Notes: generated by a model from the sequence alone, not told the origin. Positions 1 to 6,866 are shown, counted from the first letter of the stretch. The stretch is 9,022 nt of DNA from Lachnospiraceae bacterium (GCA_900770785.1 CAAGLJ010000015.1:1-9022); one strand, 5' to 3'. Translations and numbers: made by a program.

Positions 1-24
1 CTGTTTGAATGCAAGCATTCACAG
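1..24. repeat. Inverted repeat after the anti-sigma gene
   Basis: A short imperfect inverted repeat has the core GAATGC-AA-GCATTC, with CTGT and ACAG as outer arms. It lies about 40 bases downstream of the anti-sigma stop codon and could be the stem of that operon's terminator. The window ends here, so no following T-run can be seen and the role stays open. Confidence 0.35.
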
Positions 25-62
25 AATGTAAATTTGCATGGCTCTGAATAGTTACATATAAT

Positions 63-1130
63 TTATGGTTTTACAATTTCAAACTCCTGCACGCCCATAA
101 ATCCAGGTGCCACTGCATATTTAGGGAAGGTCACTACCGGATTTCCCGCCTCGTTGATATAAAAGGTAGTATTCTCATCTACAGTTGTAAAGCCCTCTAT
201 AACGGGTCCATCCTCCTCTGCTTTCATTCCCCAATAGACATAATCTTCATTTTCTGCCATTCTCTCTTTCATCTGGGTCAGAATACTGTTATTGGCAATT
301 TCCACATAATCAGCTCCCAGCACATCTTCCAGAGTAAGTTCACGGTTTTCAGCCAGATCCAGATTATAATAGTATTCCTCCTGATAGGAGGCTACCCATG
401 CTTCCTCAAGGTAAAGTACAAAGGATACTCTCGCTTCATCCTGAAATTTAATCTCATAGTCTACGATTACATCCATGGTCCTTCCTGCCCAATCCTCCTC
501 AGTTCCACCCGTTTCAAAAAAGGCTTTCTTATAGGCAGCAAAATCTTCCTCTGCTTTTGCCAGATGGCGGTTTACAATTTTTTCAATTTCCGCATTTACA
601 TCTACTGCCAAGGAGGGCTGTGCAATTTGTCCAGAAGTATTCTGCTTCGTTCCTTCCTGTGAAGCTGCTCCCGGCTGCCCTGCTGCATTTTCTTCTACTT
701 CTACCGCGGGTACTTCTACTGCCAGATTGATACCGGTTTCCTCATTCTGCTCCTCATAAGAACGTACAGTTAATACCTTTGCCAAACGGCCTACGATGGG
801 AAGCTGACTCATCTCCATTGCAAATGCCTGGTTACTGTTAAGTCCTATGCTAAAGCAAATCAAAACGGCCGCCGCTGTGGAAAGAGTTCTCCATAGCACT
901 TTCGTAGGGCCCAAGCCTTTCTTCTTTTTTACTCTATCCATATTACGGAAATTTTCTTTGCTTCCGGCTATCTTTCGTCTGTCTGCTTCGGAATTTCTCT
1001 CTCCCGCTTTTCTCTTCTCGTCCATATGCCTGATGCTTTCATCTACTACCTGGGATAGTTCTTCCGGTATTTCTATATTGTCATATATTTTCTTACTCTT
1101 TTGAAGTATGCTTTCCCGCAGGTCTTTCAT
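63..1130 (-). CDS. RsiV-like anti-sigma factor with DUF3298 domain
   Basis: This is a probable membrane-bound anti-sigma factor that holds the ECF sigma factor encoded just upstream. The first 75 or so residues are charged and cytoplasmic. One membrane segment follows at about residues 78-98, then a low-complexity Glu/Ala/Gln linker (about 125-180), then an extracellular domain from about 180 to the end. That domain carries DUF3298 features, for example YYYNLDLAENRELTLEDVLG at 253-272. In the characterised family member, RsiV of Bacillus subtilis, this domain binds lysozyme. Binding triggers cleavage by signal peptidase and then by an intramembrane protease, which frees SigV. The start is an ATG with an excellent AAGGAGG site that overlaps the sigma stop codon, so the two genes are probably translationally coupled. 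The full length of 355 residues is longer than B. subtilis RsiV, mainly through the linker. The pairing is firm; lysozyme as the signal here is inference. Confidence 0.85.
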   Translation of the reverse strand: MKDLRESILQKSKKIYDNIEIPEELSQVVDESIRHMDEKRKAGERNSEADRRKIAGSKENFRNMDRVKKKKGLGPTKVLWRTLSTAAAVLICFSIGLNSNQAFAMEMSQLPIVGRLAKVLTVRSYEEQNEETGINLAVEVPAVEVEENAAGQPGAASQEGTKQNTSGQIAQPSLAVDVNAEIEKIVNRHLAKAEEDFAAYKKAFFETGGTEEDWAGRTMDVIVDYEIKFQDEARVSFVLYLEEAWVASYQEEYYYNLDLAENRELTLEDVLGADYVEIANNSILTQMKERMAENEDYVYWGMKAEEDGPVIEGFTTVDENTTFYINEAGNPVVTFPKYAVAPGFMGVQEFEIVKP

Positions 1131-1135
1131 TTTTA

Positions 1136-1142
1136 CCTCCTT
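1136..1142 (-). promoter_or_regulatory. Ribosome binding site of the anti-sigma gene
   Basis: AAGGAGG sits five bases before the anti-sigma ATG and shares a base with the TAA stop of the sigma gene. This geometry supports coupled translation of sigma and anti-sigma. Confidence 0.8.
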
Positions 1143-1621
1143 TATGCGCTTACGGTTTTTCCCAAATCTGCCAGTCCTCTGTAGAGTCTGGACTTGACAG
1201 TGTTGATATTCAAGCCTGTCACCTGGGCAATTTCTTTTAGAGACAGTTCTTCATAGAATCGAAGGATAATAATAGTTTTTATCGGGGTCGGCAGCTTTTG
1301 TACCTTTGTGTAAATTTCCTGAGCATCCTCCATCGGCATATCCCAGTAGGCCTCCTCCGGCATATCCACCGGATCCCAGGAAATCTCTTTTTTCCCTTTT
1401 CGTAACAGCTGTAATGCTTCATTGACCACCACGCGGTAAAGCCAGGTCTTTAAAGCATCCGGATTTCGAATAGAGTTACATTTTTCCAGAGCAGTACAAA
1501 TAGCATTCTGTACTGCATCCAACGCATCCTCTTTATTCTGTACATAGCTGTAAGCCAGTCTGTACATCCTTTCCTGATTATCCAGAATATATTCCACCGT
1601 CTGTTCATAAATACTGTTCAC
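1142..1621 (-). CDS. ECF RNA polymerase sigma factor, SigV-like
   Basis: An extracytoplasmic-function sigma factor that directs RNA polymerase to stress promoters when its anti-sigma factor is inactivated. From the chosen start it has 159 residues. Sigma region 2 spans about 14-77, with LAYSYVQNKEDALDAVQNA and the WLYRVVVNEALQLLRK stretch that contacts core polymerase and the -10 element. Region 4 spans about 101-154, with the helix-turn-helix LSLKEIAQVTGLNINTVKSR that reads the -35 element. I chose the GTG at 1621 because AGGAGG stands eight bases before it. An in-frame ATG at 1675 would add 18 residues (177 in all), but it has only a weak ribosome site, lies in a hairpin, and the extra residues look unlike a sigma N-terminus. 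The SigV assignment rests on the DUF3298 partner encoded downstream. Confidence 0.88.
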   Translation of the reverse strand: MNSIYEQTVEYILDNQERMYRLAYSYVQNKEDALDAVQNAICTALEKCNSIRNPDALKTWLYRVVVNEALQLLRKGKKEISWDPVDMPEEAYWDMPMEDAQEIYTKVQKLPTPIKTIIILRFYEELSLKEIAQVTGLNINTVKSRLYRGLADLGKTVSA

Positions 1622-1629
1622 TGGTCTTT

Positions 1630-1635
1630 CCTCCT
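1630..1635 (-). promoter_or_regulatory. Ribosome binding site that decides the sigma start
   Basis: A perfect AGGAGG is followed by eight bases and then GTG. It argues for initiation at 1621 instead of the upstream ATG at 1675. Confidence 0.7.
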
Positions 1636-1673
1636 GCAGAAGAGAAATTTTTCTTTTTTTACTGACCCCGTAC

Positions 1674-1698
1674 ATATCGCAAGCCCTGCTTGTGATAT
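1674..1698. repeat. Hairpin in the sigma mRNA leader
   Basis: The arms ATATC-x-CAAGC and GCTTG-x-GATAT enclose a three-base loop. The stem is eleven positions long with one mismatch (A opposite C in the mRNA). It lies in the leader, about 50 bases before the preferred GTG start, and covers the alternative ATG. It could be a protein-binding palindrome in DNA or an RNA structure; nothing in the sequence decides between them. Confidence 0.45.
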
Positions 1699-1757
1699 TG
1701 CTTAAATAGAAAATCGAAAAAGCTTTAATTTTTCAATTTACATCCTTCTATATGATA

Positions 1758-1784
1758 GATACAGCACATAAAGAAAAAGTTTCA
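1758..1784 (-). promoter_or_regulatory. Probable ECF-type promoter of the sigma/anti-sigma operon
   Basis: TGAAAC (1779-1784) is followed, after 15 bases, by TGTATC (1758-1763). The spacer starts with a T-rich run (TTTTTC). TGAAAC with a CGTA-like -10 about 16 bases on is the pattern of ECF promoters such as those of SigW, SigV and relatives in Firmicutes. Because ECF operons are usually autoregulated, I infer that this sigma factor reads its own promoter. The predicted leader to the GTG is about 130 bases. Confidence 0.6.
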
Positions 1785-1789
1785 TAAAT

Positions 1790-1825
1790 AAAAAAAAGCC
1801 GAAAAGATTTTTCCTTCCGGCTTTA
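1790..1825 (-). terminator. Intrinsic terminator of the biosynthetic operon
   Basis: On the minus strand AAAGCCG and CGGCTTT form a seven-base-pair stem around a loop of about 16 bases. The descending arm runs straight into a run of T (TTTTTTTT). The stem begins within the TAA stop of the acyltransferase gene. It separates the lipid-type operon from the sigma operon that follows. Confidence 0.75.
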
Positions 1826-2578
1826 ATGTCCAGCCAAGATTATACTTTCAACGAAATACAGTATAGGCTGATGAAGCAGATAAATCAATAGCGAATTTCT
1901 TCCCAGTACTTCTGCTGCTGGAATACATACTCTGAATATTTTCCGATTAAACCAGGATCTTTTTTGACAAATTCCATAAAAAAAATATCCGGTAAGGAAT
2001 AAAAAGAACCAGGGGATAAGAGGAAAATAATCGGTAGAATAGAAGGAAGGGGAAGGAAAGCCAAGATAAGCTCCCAAATTTCCCTGATACCAGCTGTTAG
2101 GCAACTCCACAAATCCCATTTTCCCCAGACCCAGATATCCTCTGTTTACGCTGCGGGTAAGCCCAAAAAAGAGGAAGCTGACTGCCATTCCCCATTCAAA
2201 AGAGAGGTGACGTAAAAAACGCTCCAGCGGAATCAACAGTAAAATACAGGAGCCAATACAGGTCAAAACCCCAAACACCACTCTGTTCTGGGGCATGCTC
2301 CAAAGAGTGACTGCTGTTACCAGCAGTCCTCCTCCAAAAACCATAAGACCATTTTTCAGCCGACGTTTTCCTATTGACCAGCAAAAACCGGATAAAAGAA
2401 TAAACGTCCAGCATATGCTTTGCTGCCACAGCCAGGCTCCTTTTCCCTTATACCAGCTCCAGTCAAAGCCATAGATATACACCAGATTCCAGATTCCATG
2501 ATAAAGAATCATACTGATTAAAGCTATTCCTCTGATGGAGTCCAGCAAAGCATATCGATTTGTCCTTCCCCCTCTCAC
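1823..2578 (-). CDS. DUF1624 / heparan-alpha-glucosaminide N-acetyltransferase-like membrane protein
   Basis: A polytopic membrane protein of 251 residues with about six to seven hydrophobic segments. The N-terminus has the family signature RYALLDSIRGIALISMILYH (8-27), with the conserved Asp, Arg-Gly and a membrane His (H27). The end has LGRNSLLIYLLHQP, also typical. Eukaryotic HGSNAT carries acetyl groups from acetyl-CoA across the lysosomal membrane; the bacterial relatives are thought to acylate sugars or other extracytoplasmic substrates, mostly without proof. Start choice: GTG at 2578 has AGAGG seven bases before it and begins one base after the ligase stop (TAAGGTG), so it is probably coupled. 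A TTG at 2617, inside the ligase gene, would add 13 residues but has a poorly spaced ribosome site. It is the last gene before a terminator. Its link to the product (acylating it, or a cell-wall substrate) is inference. Confidence 0.8.
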   Translation of the reverse strand: MRGGRTNRYALLDSIRGIALISMILYHGIWNLVYIYGFDWSWYKGKGAWLWQQSICWTFILLSGFCWSIGKRRLKNGLMVFGGGLLVTAVTLWSMPQNRVVFGVLTCIGSCILLLIPLERFLRHLSFEWGMAVSFLFFGLTRSVNRGYLGLGKMGFVELPNSWYQGNLGAYLGFPSPSFYSTDYFPLIPWFFLFLTGYFFYGICQKRSWFNRKIFRVCIPAAEVLGRNSLLIYLLHQPILYFVESIILAGH

Positions 2579-2579
2579 C

Positions 2580-4133
2580 TTAAAACCTCTTAATCTTTCG
2601 AGTAGTATTTTTTTCAAACTCCACTTCTCTTACCTGAAGGGAATAAACCCGTTTATACAAAGGTGCCTGCCGATTATATTCATCGATAATCTTTTGCAGG
2701 CTCTCCCGAATATCCTTAATTTTCTTTTTTCGGGCATACTCATAATCAGGGAAAATTTCGGCTTCAATAACGCCTTCCTTTTCCCGTACCAGAATTTCCT
2801 GCACCAACCGACTCTCTCCCAGTTTATTTTCGATTTCCTCGGGAGAAACATTTTCACCGTTAGGGGTAATAATAAGATTCTTCTTCCGCCCGGTAAGGAA
2901 AACAAACCCCTCTTCATCCACATAGCCAAGGTCACCTGTTTTCAGCCAGCCGTCTTCCAGAACCTCTGCCGTTTCTTCCGGCATTTTGTAGTATCCCTGC
3001 ATGACACTGCTGCCTCTTACCCAAAGCTCTTCGTCCACCGTTTTCGCCTCACAGTTAGGCATCAGCTTACCTACAGAGCCCTTTCGGTTATGGTCTATGT
3101 AGTTGGTGCTGATGACTGGTGCACACTCGGTCATTCCATAGCCCTGGTAAATGGTAATTCCATATTTGGCAAAGGTATCTACAAATGCCGGATTTAAATA
3201 TGCACCGCCGCTGCAGATGGCTTTGAACTGCTTGCCAAACACCTTGGCTTTAATCAGAGGTGCAGGCACCCAGGCGGCCTCCTCCAGCTTTTTTACCAGC
3301 GTTTCAATCATCAATGGAACCATGAGAATCATTTCCGGTTCAAACAGCTTGATATTCTTTGCCACCCTCATAAGAGAGTCATTAATACAGATTACACTGC
3401 CCAGAGACAGGGTTTTTAAAATATCCATACTGAGGCAATAGGCATGATGAATGGGAAGCACGCTCATCACTACTGTTCCATAGTCAAATCCCATGTCAAG
3501 ACAGGTGGCGTTTTCTGCCAGGTTGCGATGGGTCAGCATAACCCCCTTGCTTTTTCCTGTAGTTCCGGAAGTAAACATGATGGTAGCCAGATCTTCTGGT
3601 GCCGGTTCCAGAGAAAAGCCGTCTTCCTGCTTACGAAGCTCCTCCCACATGAATAAACATTCCTCCTCCGCACCATCCTTGTCAGAAATATCCTCCATAA
3701 AAATCAAATGCTTTAGCTGGGAACAGCTTTTTCGCGCCCAAGCTGCATCCTGAATTTTTCCTTTATCAAAAATCAATATTTCCACATCTGCACGATTTAT
3801 CAGCTCACAAATATCCTCTTTTGGTAAAAGAGCGTCTAAAGGAACCGCCACTCTCCCACTGTTTACAATTCCGAAGTAGGAAACTACCCAGGAATAGGAG
3901 GTTGCTCCCAGTATGGCCACATGGCTTCCTTTCTGTGTCAGTGTATCCAGAAGAGCTGACAGCTTTTCTGAATCTTTTCTCAATTCCCCGTAGGTTTTTG
4001 CTTCTATCTTTACCGTTTTTTTGCCCTCGTCATTACTTCCTTTTACTTTATAGCGAAAAGCATCCTGAGAATGAAAGGCTTCCTCTGCCTGCACCAGCAG
4101 CTGACGCAGTGTGCTGCTTTTAACCTGACTCAT
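2580..4133 (-). CDS. AMP-forming acyl ligase, fatty-acyl type (discrete A protein)
   Basis: A complete 517-residue member of the ANL adenylating superfamily. It should activate a carboxylic acid with ATP to an acyl-adenylate and pass it to a thiol, here probably the carrier protein encoded just upstream. Visible motifs: the phosphate loop FTSGTTGKSKG (187-197), PIHHAY (227-232) as in acyl-CoA synthetases, YGMTE (332-336), TGD (399-401), the hinge LTGRKKNLIITPNGENVSPEE (413-433), and NTTRKIKR at the C-terminus with Lys513 as the likely catalytic lysine. The PIHH segment and the hinge resemble fatty-acyl ligases more than amino-acid A domains, so a fatty acid is the likelier substrate. There is no fused carrier or condensation domain. 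The alternative is a plain acyl-CoA synthetase, but the neighbouring carrier and condensation genes favour loading onto the carrier. Ribosome site GGTGAGG precedes the ATG. Confidence 0.9.
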   Translation of the reverse strand: MSQVKSSTLRQLLVQAEEAFHSQDAFRYKVKGSNDEGKKTVKIEAKTYGELRKDSEKLSALLDTLTQKGSHVAILGATSYSWVVSYFGIVNSGRVAVPLDALLPKEDICELINRADVEILIFDKGKIQDAAWARKSCSQLKHLIFMEDISDKDGAEEECLFMWEELRKQEDGFSLEPAPEDLATIMFTSGTTGKSKGVMLTHRNLAENATCLDMGFDYGTVVMSVLPIHHAYCLSMDILKTLSLGSVICINDSLMRVAKNIKLFEPEMILMVPLMIETLVKKLEEAAWVPAPLIKAKVFGKQFKAICSGGAYLNPAFVDTFAKYGITIYQGYGMTECAPVISTNYIDHNRKGSVGKLMPNCEAKTVDEELWVRGSSVMQGYYKMPEETAEVLEDGWLKTGDLGYVDEEGFVFLTGRKKNLIITPNGENVSPEEIENKLGESRLVQEILVREKEGVIEAEIFPDYEYARKKKIKDIRESLQKIIDEYNRQAPLYKRVYSLQVREVEFEKNTTRKIKRF

Positions 4134-4148
4134 TTTTCCTCACCTTCT

Positions 4149-4163
4149 GCTGCCTTAAGCAGC
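4149..4163 (-). repeat. Hairpin II between carrier-protein and ligase genes
   Basis: GCTGC and GCAGC form a five-pair stem with the loop TTAAG on the minus strand, ending about 15 bases before the ligase start codon, just ahead of its ribosome site. The loop region contains GCTTAAGG, which also occurs in the neighbouring hairpin. No T-run follows in the direction of transcription. Confidence 0.55.
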
Positions 4164-4174
4164 CTTTTTCAAAT

Positions 4175-4205
4175 TGAACCAACTGTCCTTAAGCCAGTTG
4201 GTTCA
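4175..4205 (-). repeat. Hairpin I between carrier-protein and ligase genes
   Basis: A perfect 11-base-pair inverted repeat, TGAACCAACTG and CAGTTGGTTCA, with a nine-base loop GCTTAAGGA. It starts 15 bases after the carrier-protein stop codon. No U-tract follows on the minus strand, so it is not a classic terminator. Possible roles are mRNA processing or stabilisation that sets the ratio of carrier protein to ligase, or a protein-binding palindrome. Confidence 0.65.
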
Positions 4206-4220
4206 CTGTTAATTCGTTTC

Positions 4221-4445
4221 TTATGCAATACTTTCCAGATATTCTATCGCTTCCTGAACGGTACGGATATCCGCTGCTTCCTCCTGATCTACCTCCACGT
4301 CGAAGCGATCTTCAATTTCTCCCAGCATACTCATAAAGTCGAAGGAGGTGAAGCCCAAATCCTCCATAAAGCGGGATTCCGGCAAAATATCCTCTCTCTC
4401 CACTTCCACATACTCAGTGATTAAGTCCACTAACTGCTCAAACAT
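4221..4445 (-). CDS. Acyl carrier protein (discrete T protein)
   Basis: A 74-residue acidic carrier protein. The motif EDLGFTSFDFMSML matches the phosphopantetheine attachment site (D-x-G-x-x-S-x-D in acyl carrier proteins), with Ser34 as the modified residue. Length, the acidic helices (VEVEREDILPES before the motif) and the C-terminal VQEAIEYLESIA match ordinary ACPs. It sits between the condensation and ligase genes, not next to fatty-acid synthesis genes, so it is most likely dedicated to this pathway. It would carry the acyl group made by the ligase to the condensation protein. No phosphopantetheinyl transferase gene is in the window, so activation must come from elsewhere. The ribosome site upstream is only moderate (AAAGGAA / AGAGAG). 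Confidence 0.92.
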   Translation of the reverse strand: MFEQLVDLITEYVEVEREDILPESRFMEDLGFTSFDFMSMLGEIEDRFDVEVDQEEAADIRTVQEAIEYLESIA

Positions 4446-4503
4446 CTCTCTTTTCCTTTCTCTTATTCGTATCTCAGGTATTCATAAAGGGTCTGTTTCC
4501 TTC

Positions 4504-5901
4504 CTAAACCAATTTGATGATTTCACCAATACTCAAATGAGGATTCTCAATTCCCTTGAACATAATTTTACACAAATAATAATAAAAGTATTCCAGTTTT
4601 TCTACTGTTACCGCCTCTACCTGATGTTCAAAGTTAAAATCCAGTCCATTATCATCGGTTCTGTGCATAACCGTAAGATACATTGCCTGTGTACTTGCTC
4701 CGTTGGGATACCATTTTGTCTTATAATGAATATCACCAAGCTGAGTAAGCCCCTTATCCTTCAACGTCAGTGGCTGATAGGTCAGTGACATGGGCTCATA
4801 GGTTCTTCCCGGTTTTAAATTATAGAGCTTTCTTCGATAAGTCATATATTCCACCGGGTTAAAATTAGTGTGCCGGAAGGTTTCATTCTGCTCATCCCGG
4901 ATATGGAGAATTCCTTCCAGAAAGGTTTTATCCTCCGAAATGATGGTTCTGAAGGGGAATGAATGGATACGGGTTCCCCCCGATTTTTTCTCTGCCAGGG
5001 TAGCCCGTCTTGCATAGGCCACATTGATGGAAACATCCTCATTACCATTCATCTTCTGTAAGTAAGTACGGATACCCATAATCAGCAGACATTGCAGGGA
5101 AATATGCTGCTCTTCACAAAACTTCATCAGACGACTGGTAGGCTCAGCTTCCAGATGGAAAATATCCAGCTGGGCATTCACATTTTGAGAAATAAACAGT
5201 GCCGCTCTGGCTTCGGGATCGGTTTCTCTCTCTCTTTCCAGTGCTGCCGGCCCGTCAATTCCATTATAGATAGGTTCAGATCTCTCAATCAGCTTGTAAA
5301 AATACTCTCTGTCTCTTTGCTGTGCCTTACTTCCCGCCTCGTACTCCAAATCCTTCTGAAGCTGCTCCAGATAGGAACGCATAGGCTTAGGATACTCTAT
5401 TTCCTCATACATCATGCTGCAGTAAATCTCAATGATATCTCTTAAAAAGGCAATCAGAGACTGGGCATCCAGAATAAGGTGATCTCCTAGCAGATATATT
5501 CCATTATAACCATCCGGTGTGGTAATCATCACAATGCGGTTCATAGGGGAATCCTCTCTGGGAAAGGGTATTCTCGTCCATTCCTTCATGGTCTTTTCCG
5601 CTTCTTCCATGGTTTGTCCCCTAAAATCCACATAGTCGATCCAGAAGTCCTCATGGTCGGGTATGTACTGATACCATTCTTTTTCTTTCTTATCGTAAGC
5701 AAAACGGATTCGCATAGATTCACAACGTTCATATGCCTGCATAATTGCCTTATACAATACGTCTCTGTCTATATCATATTGAATGGTCAGACTGGTTCCT
5801 ACATTTACCACTTCCTTTTTAGGGCAATAATCCATGTAGAAGAAATGGAACTTCTGTGCAACGGTAAGCGGATAGGTTTTATATCCCTTTCTTGTTTTCA
5901 T
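4504..5901 (-). CDS. Stand-alone NRPS-type condensation protein
   Basis: A 465-residue protein of the condensation-domain fold (chloramphenicol acetyltransferase-like), with no fused adenylation or carrier domain. YPLTVAQ (10-16) matches the first conserved block of C domains. The active-site block reads GDHLILDA (139-146) where most have HHxxxDG: the second, catalytic His (H141) and the Asp (D145) are kept, while the first His is Asp140 and the Gly is Ala146. SINVAYARR (291-299) fits the later conserved block. It should transfer the acyl group from the carrier protein to an amine or hydroxyl acceptor and so release it as amide or ester. The gene starts at an ATG in an ATGA overlap with the hydrolase gene, with GGAGGAG ahead of it. 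Stand-alone C proteins of this kind include amide synthases and lipid acyltransferases (PapA-like). Which acceptor is used here is not visible. Confidence 0.85.
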   Translation of the reverse strand: MKTRKGYKTYPLTVAQKFHFFYMDYCPKKEVVNVGTSLTIQYDIDRDVLYKAIMQAYERCESMRIRFAYDKKEKEWYQYIPDHEDFWIDYVDFRGQTMEEAEKTMKEWTRIPFPREDSPMNRIVMITTPDGYNGIYLLGDHLILDAQSLIAFLRDIIEIYCSMMYEEIEYPKPMRSYLEQLQKDLEYEAGSKAQQRDREYFYKLIERSEPIYNGIDGPAALERERETDPEARAALFISQNVNAQLDIFHLEAEPTSRLMKFCEEQHISLQCLLIMGIRTYLQKMNGNEDVSINVAYARRATLAEKKSGGTRIHSFPFRTIISEDKTFLEGILHIRDEQNETFRHTNFNPVEYMTYRRKLYNLKPGRTYEPMSLTYQPLTLKDKGLTQLGDIHYKTKWYPNGASTQAMYLTVMHRTDDNGLDFNFEHQVEAVTVEKLEYFYYYLCKIMFKGIENPHLSIGEIIKLV

Positions 5902-6866
5902 TGGTCTCCTCCAAATATTTCTTCCTGAAACTTATTCAAAGCCTTCTCATAGGCCTCTCTGTCTTTAAAGTAGCTTTCTCCATGGGCTGCCCCTTCAACA
6001 ATCAGAATCTCCTTTGGAGACTGGCAGCAGTCATAAATTTCCCGACACATGGAACTGGGAACGAAGGTGTCGGCTGAACCATGAATGAACAGAATAGGCA
6101 CCCTGGCTTTAGCCACCTCACGCTTTGCGTTGCATTCATCCATCCCGTATCCTGCCAATCTTTTATTAACGACATCCGCAAAGGGAATGACGGGAAAGGC
6201 AGGAATATGATACATGGAGTGTAAAACATGGGTAAAAACTTCCTTGGGTGAGGTAAAGGCGCAGTCAGAAACGATTCCCTTAACCTGATGTGGCAAATCC
6301 AACCCACTGGCCATTAAAACGGTGGAGCCGCCCATGGAAATTCCATGAAGCAGAATCTCCACATCCTCACCGCAGGTTTCAATTACCCAGTCAATCCACC
6401 CCAAAGCATCTTTTCTGTCCAGACAGCCAAAGCCTATATATTCTCCTTCACTGCTTCCATGTGCGCGGGCATCAGGATGCAGCATACCATAGCCCTGCTG
6501 TAAATAATAATAGGACAAACCGATAAAATCCTTTAAGCCCTGGCTGGTATAGCCATGAAAGCAAAGTACCATTCTTTTCTTCTGCTCTGATGGTCTGGGT
6601 GGAAAATAGGCCGCATGCAGCTTTAATCCGTCAAAGGAGGTCTGATAGACATCTTCATGCTCCTGTTCCAGTACATAGGCTTTACGCCAGGCCAGAATTT
6701 CCTTATATTGAGACCAGTCTGTTCCAGCCATTTTAATGGTTTTTTCCACATCTGTGTGGTTTCTTTTCATTGTCCGGCGGTAGAAATAGGCCGTTTCAGC
6801 GACTCCCACAGCAGCCAGTCCGCCGACACAAAGAGCTGCCATGGGAAGGAGTTTTTTCTTTTGCAT
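5898..6866 (-). CDS. Membrane-anchored alpha/beta hydrolase
   Basis: A 322-residue serine hydrolase. A single hydrophobic segment after a basic start (about residues 7-28) should anchor it in the membrane; it lacks a clear signal-peptidase site. The hydrolase domain shows the oxyanion-hole FHGYTSQG (103-110), the nucleophile elbow HGISMGGS with Ser177, HGSADTFVP with Asp266, and EGAAHGES with His295, so the catalytic triad is complete. It resembles the broad YqkD-like group annotated as alpha/beta hydrolases. The start overlaps the stop of the lipid-binding protein gene (TAATG) and its own stop overlaps the condensation gene (ATGA). In this setting it could release the product from the carrier protein like a type II thioesterase, or act on the product or a lipid at the membrane. 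The N-terminal anchor predicts an outside location, which would argue against the thioesterase role. Confidence 0.85.
   Translation of the reverse strand: MQKKKLLPMAALCVGGLAAVGVAETAYFYRRTMKRNHTDVEKTIKMAGTDWSQYKEILAWRKAYVLEQEHEDVYQTSFDGLKLHAAYFPPRPSEQKKRMVLCFHGYTSQGLKDFIGLSYYYLQQGYGMLHPDARAHGSSEGEYIGFGCLDRKDALGWIDWVIETCGEDVEILLHGISMGGSTVLMASGLDLPHQVKGIVSDCAFTSPKEVFTHVLHSMYHIPAFPVIPFADVVNKRLAGYGMDECNAKREVAKARVPILFIHGSADTFVPSSMCREIYDCCQSPKEILIVEGAAHGESYFKDREAYEKALNKFQEEIFGGDQ

Noticed and set aside
1676..1790. A riboswitch in the sigma leader
   Set aside because: The leader is AT-rich with one simple hairpin and shows none of the conserved cores of known riboswitch classes.
2535..3197. A 220-codon open frame on the plus strand
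   Set aside because: It lies antisense to the ligase gene and the start of the acyltransferase gene, has no ribosome site or recognisable domain, and its composition follows the opposite strand.
2580..4133. An amino-acid-activating NRPS adenylation domain
   Set aside because: The substrate region reads PIHHAY and the hinge reads RKKNLIITPNGEN, as in fatty-acyl ligases; a typical amino-acid pocket pattern with its key Asp is not apparent by eye.
4149..4170. A possible plus-strand terminator (GCTGC stem followed by CTTTTT)
   Set aside because: The shape fits, but no plus-strand gene leads into it, so the T-run is more likely the complement of the A-rich stretch between the two hairpins.
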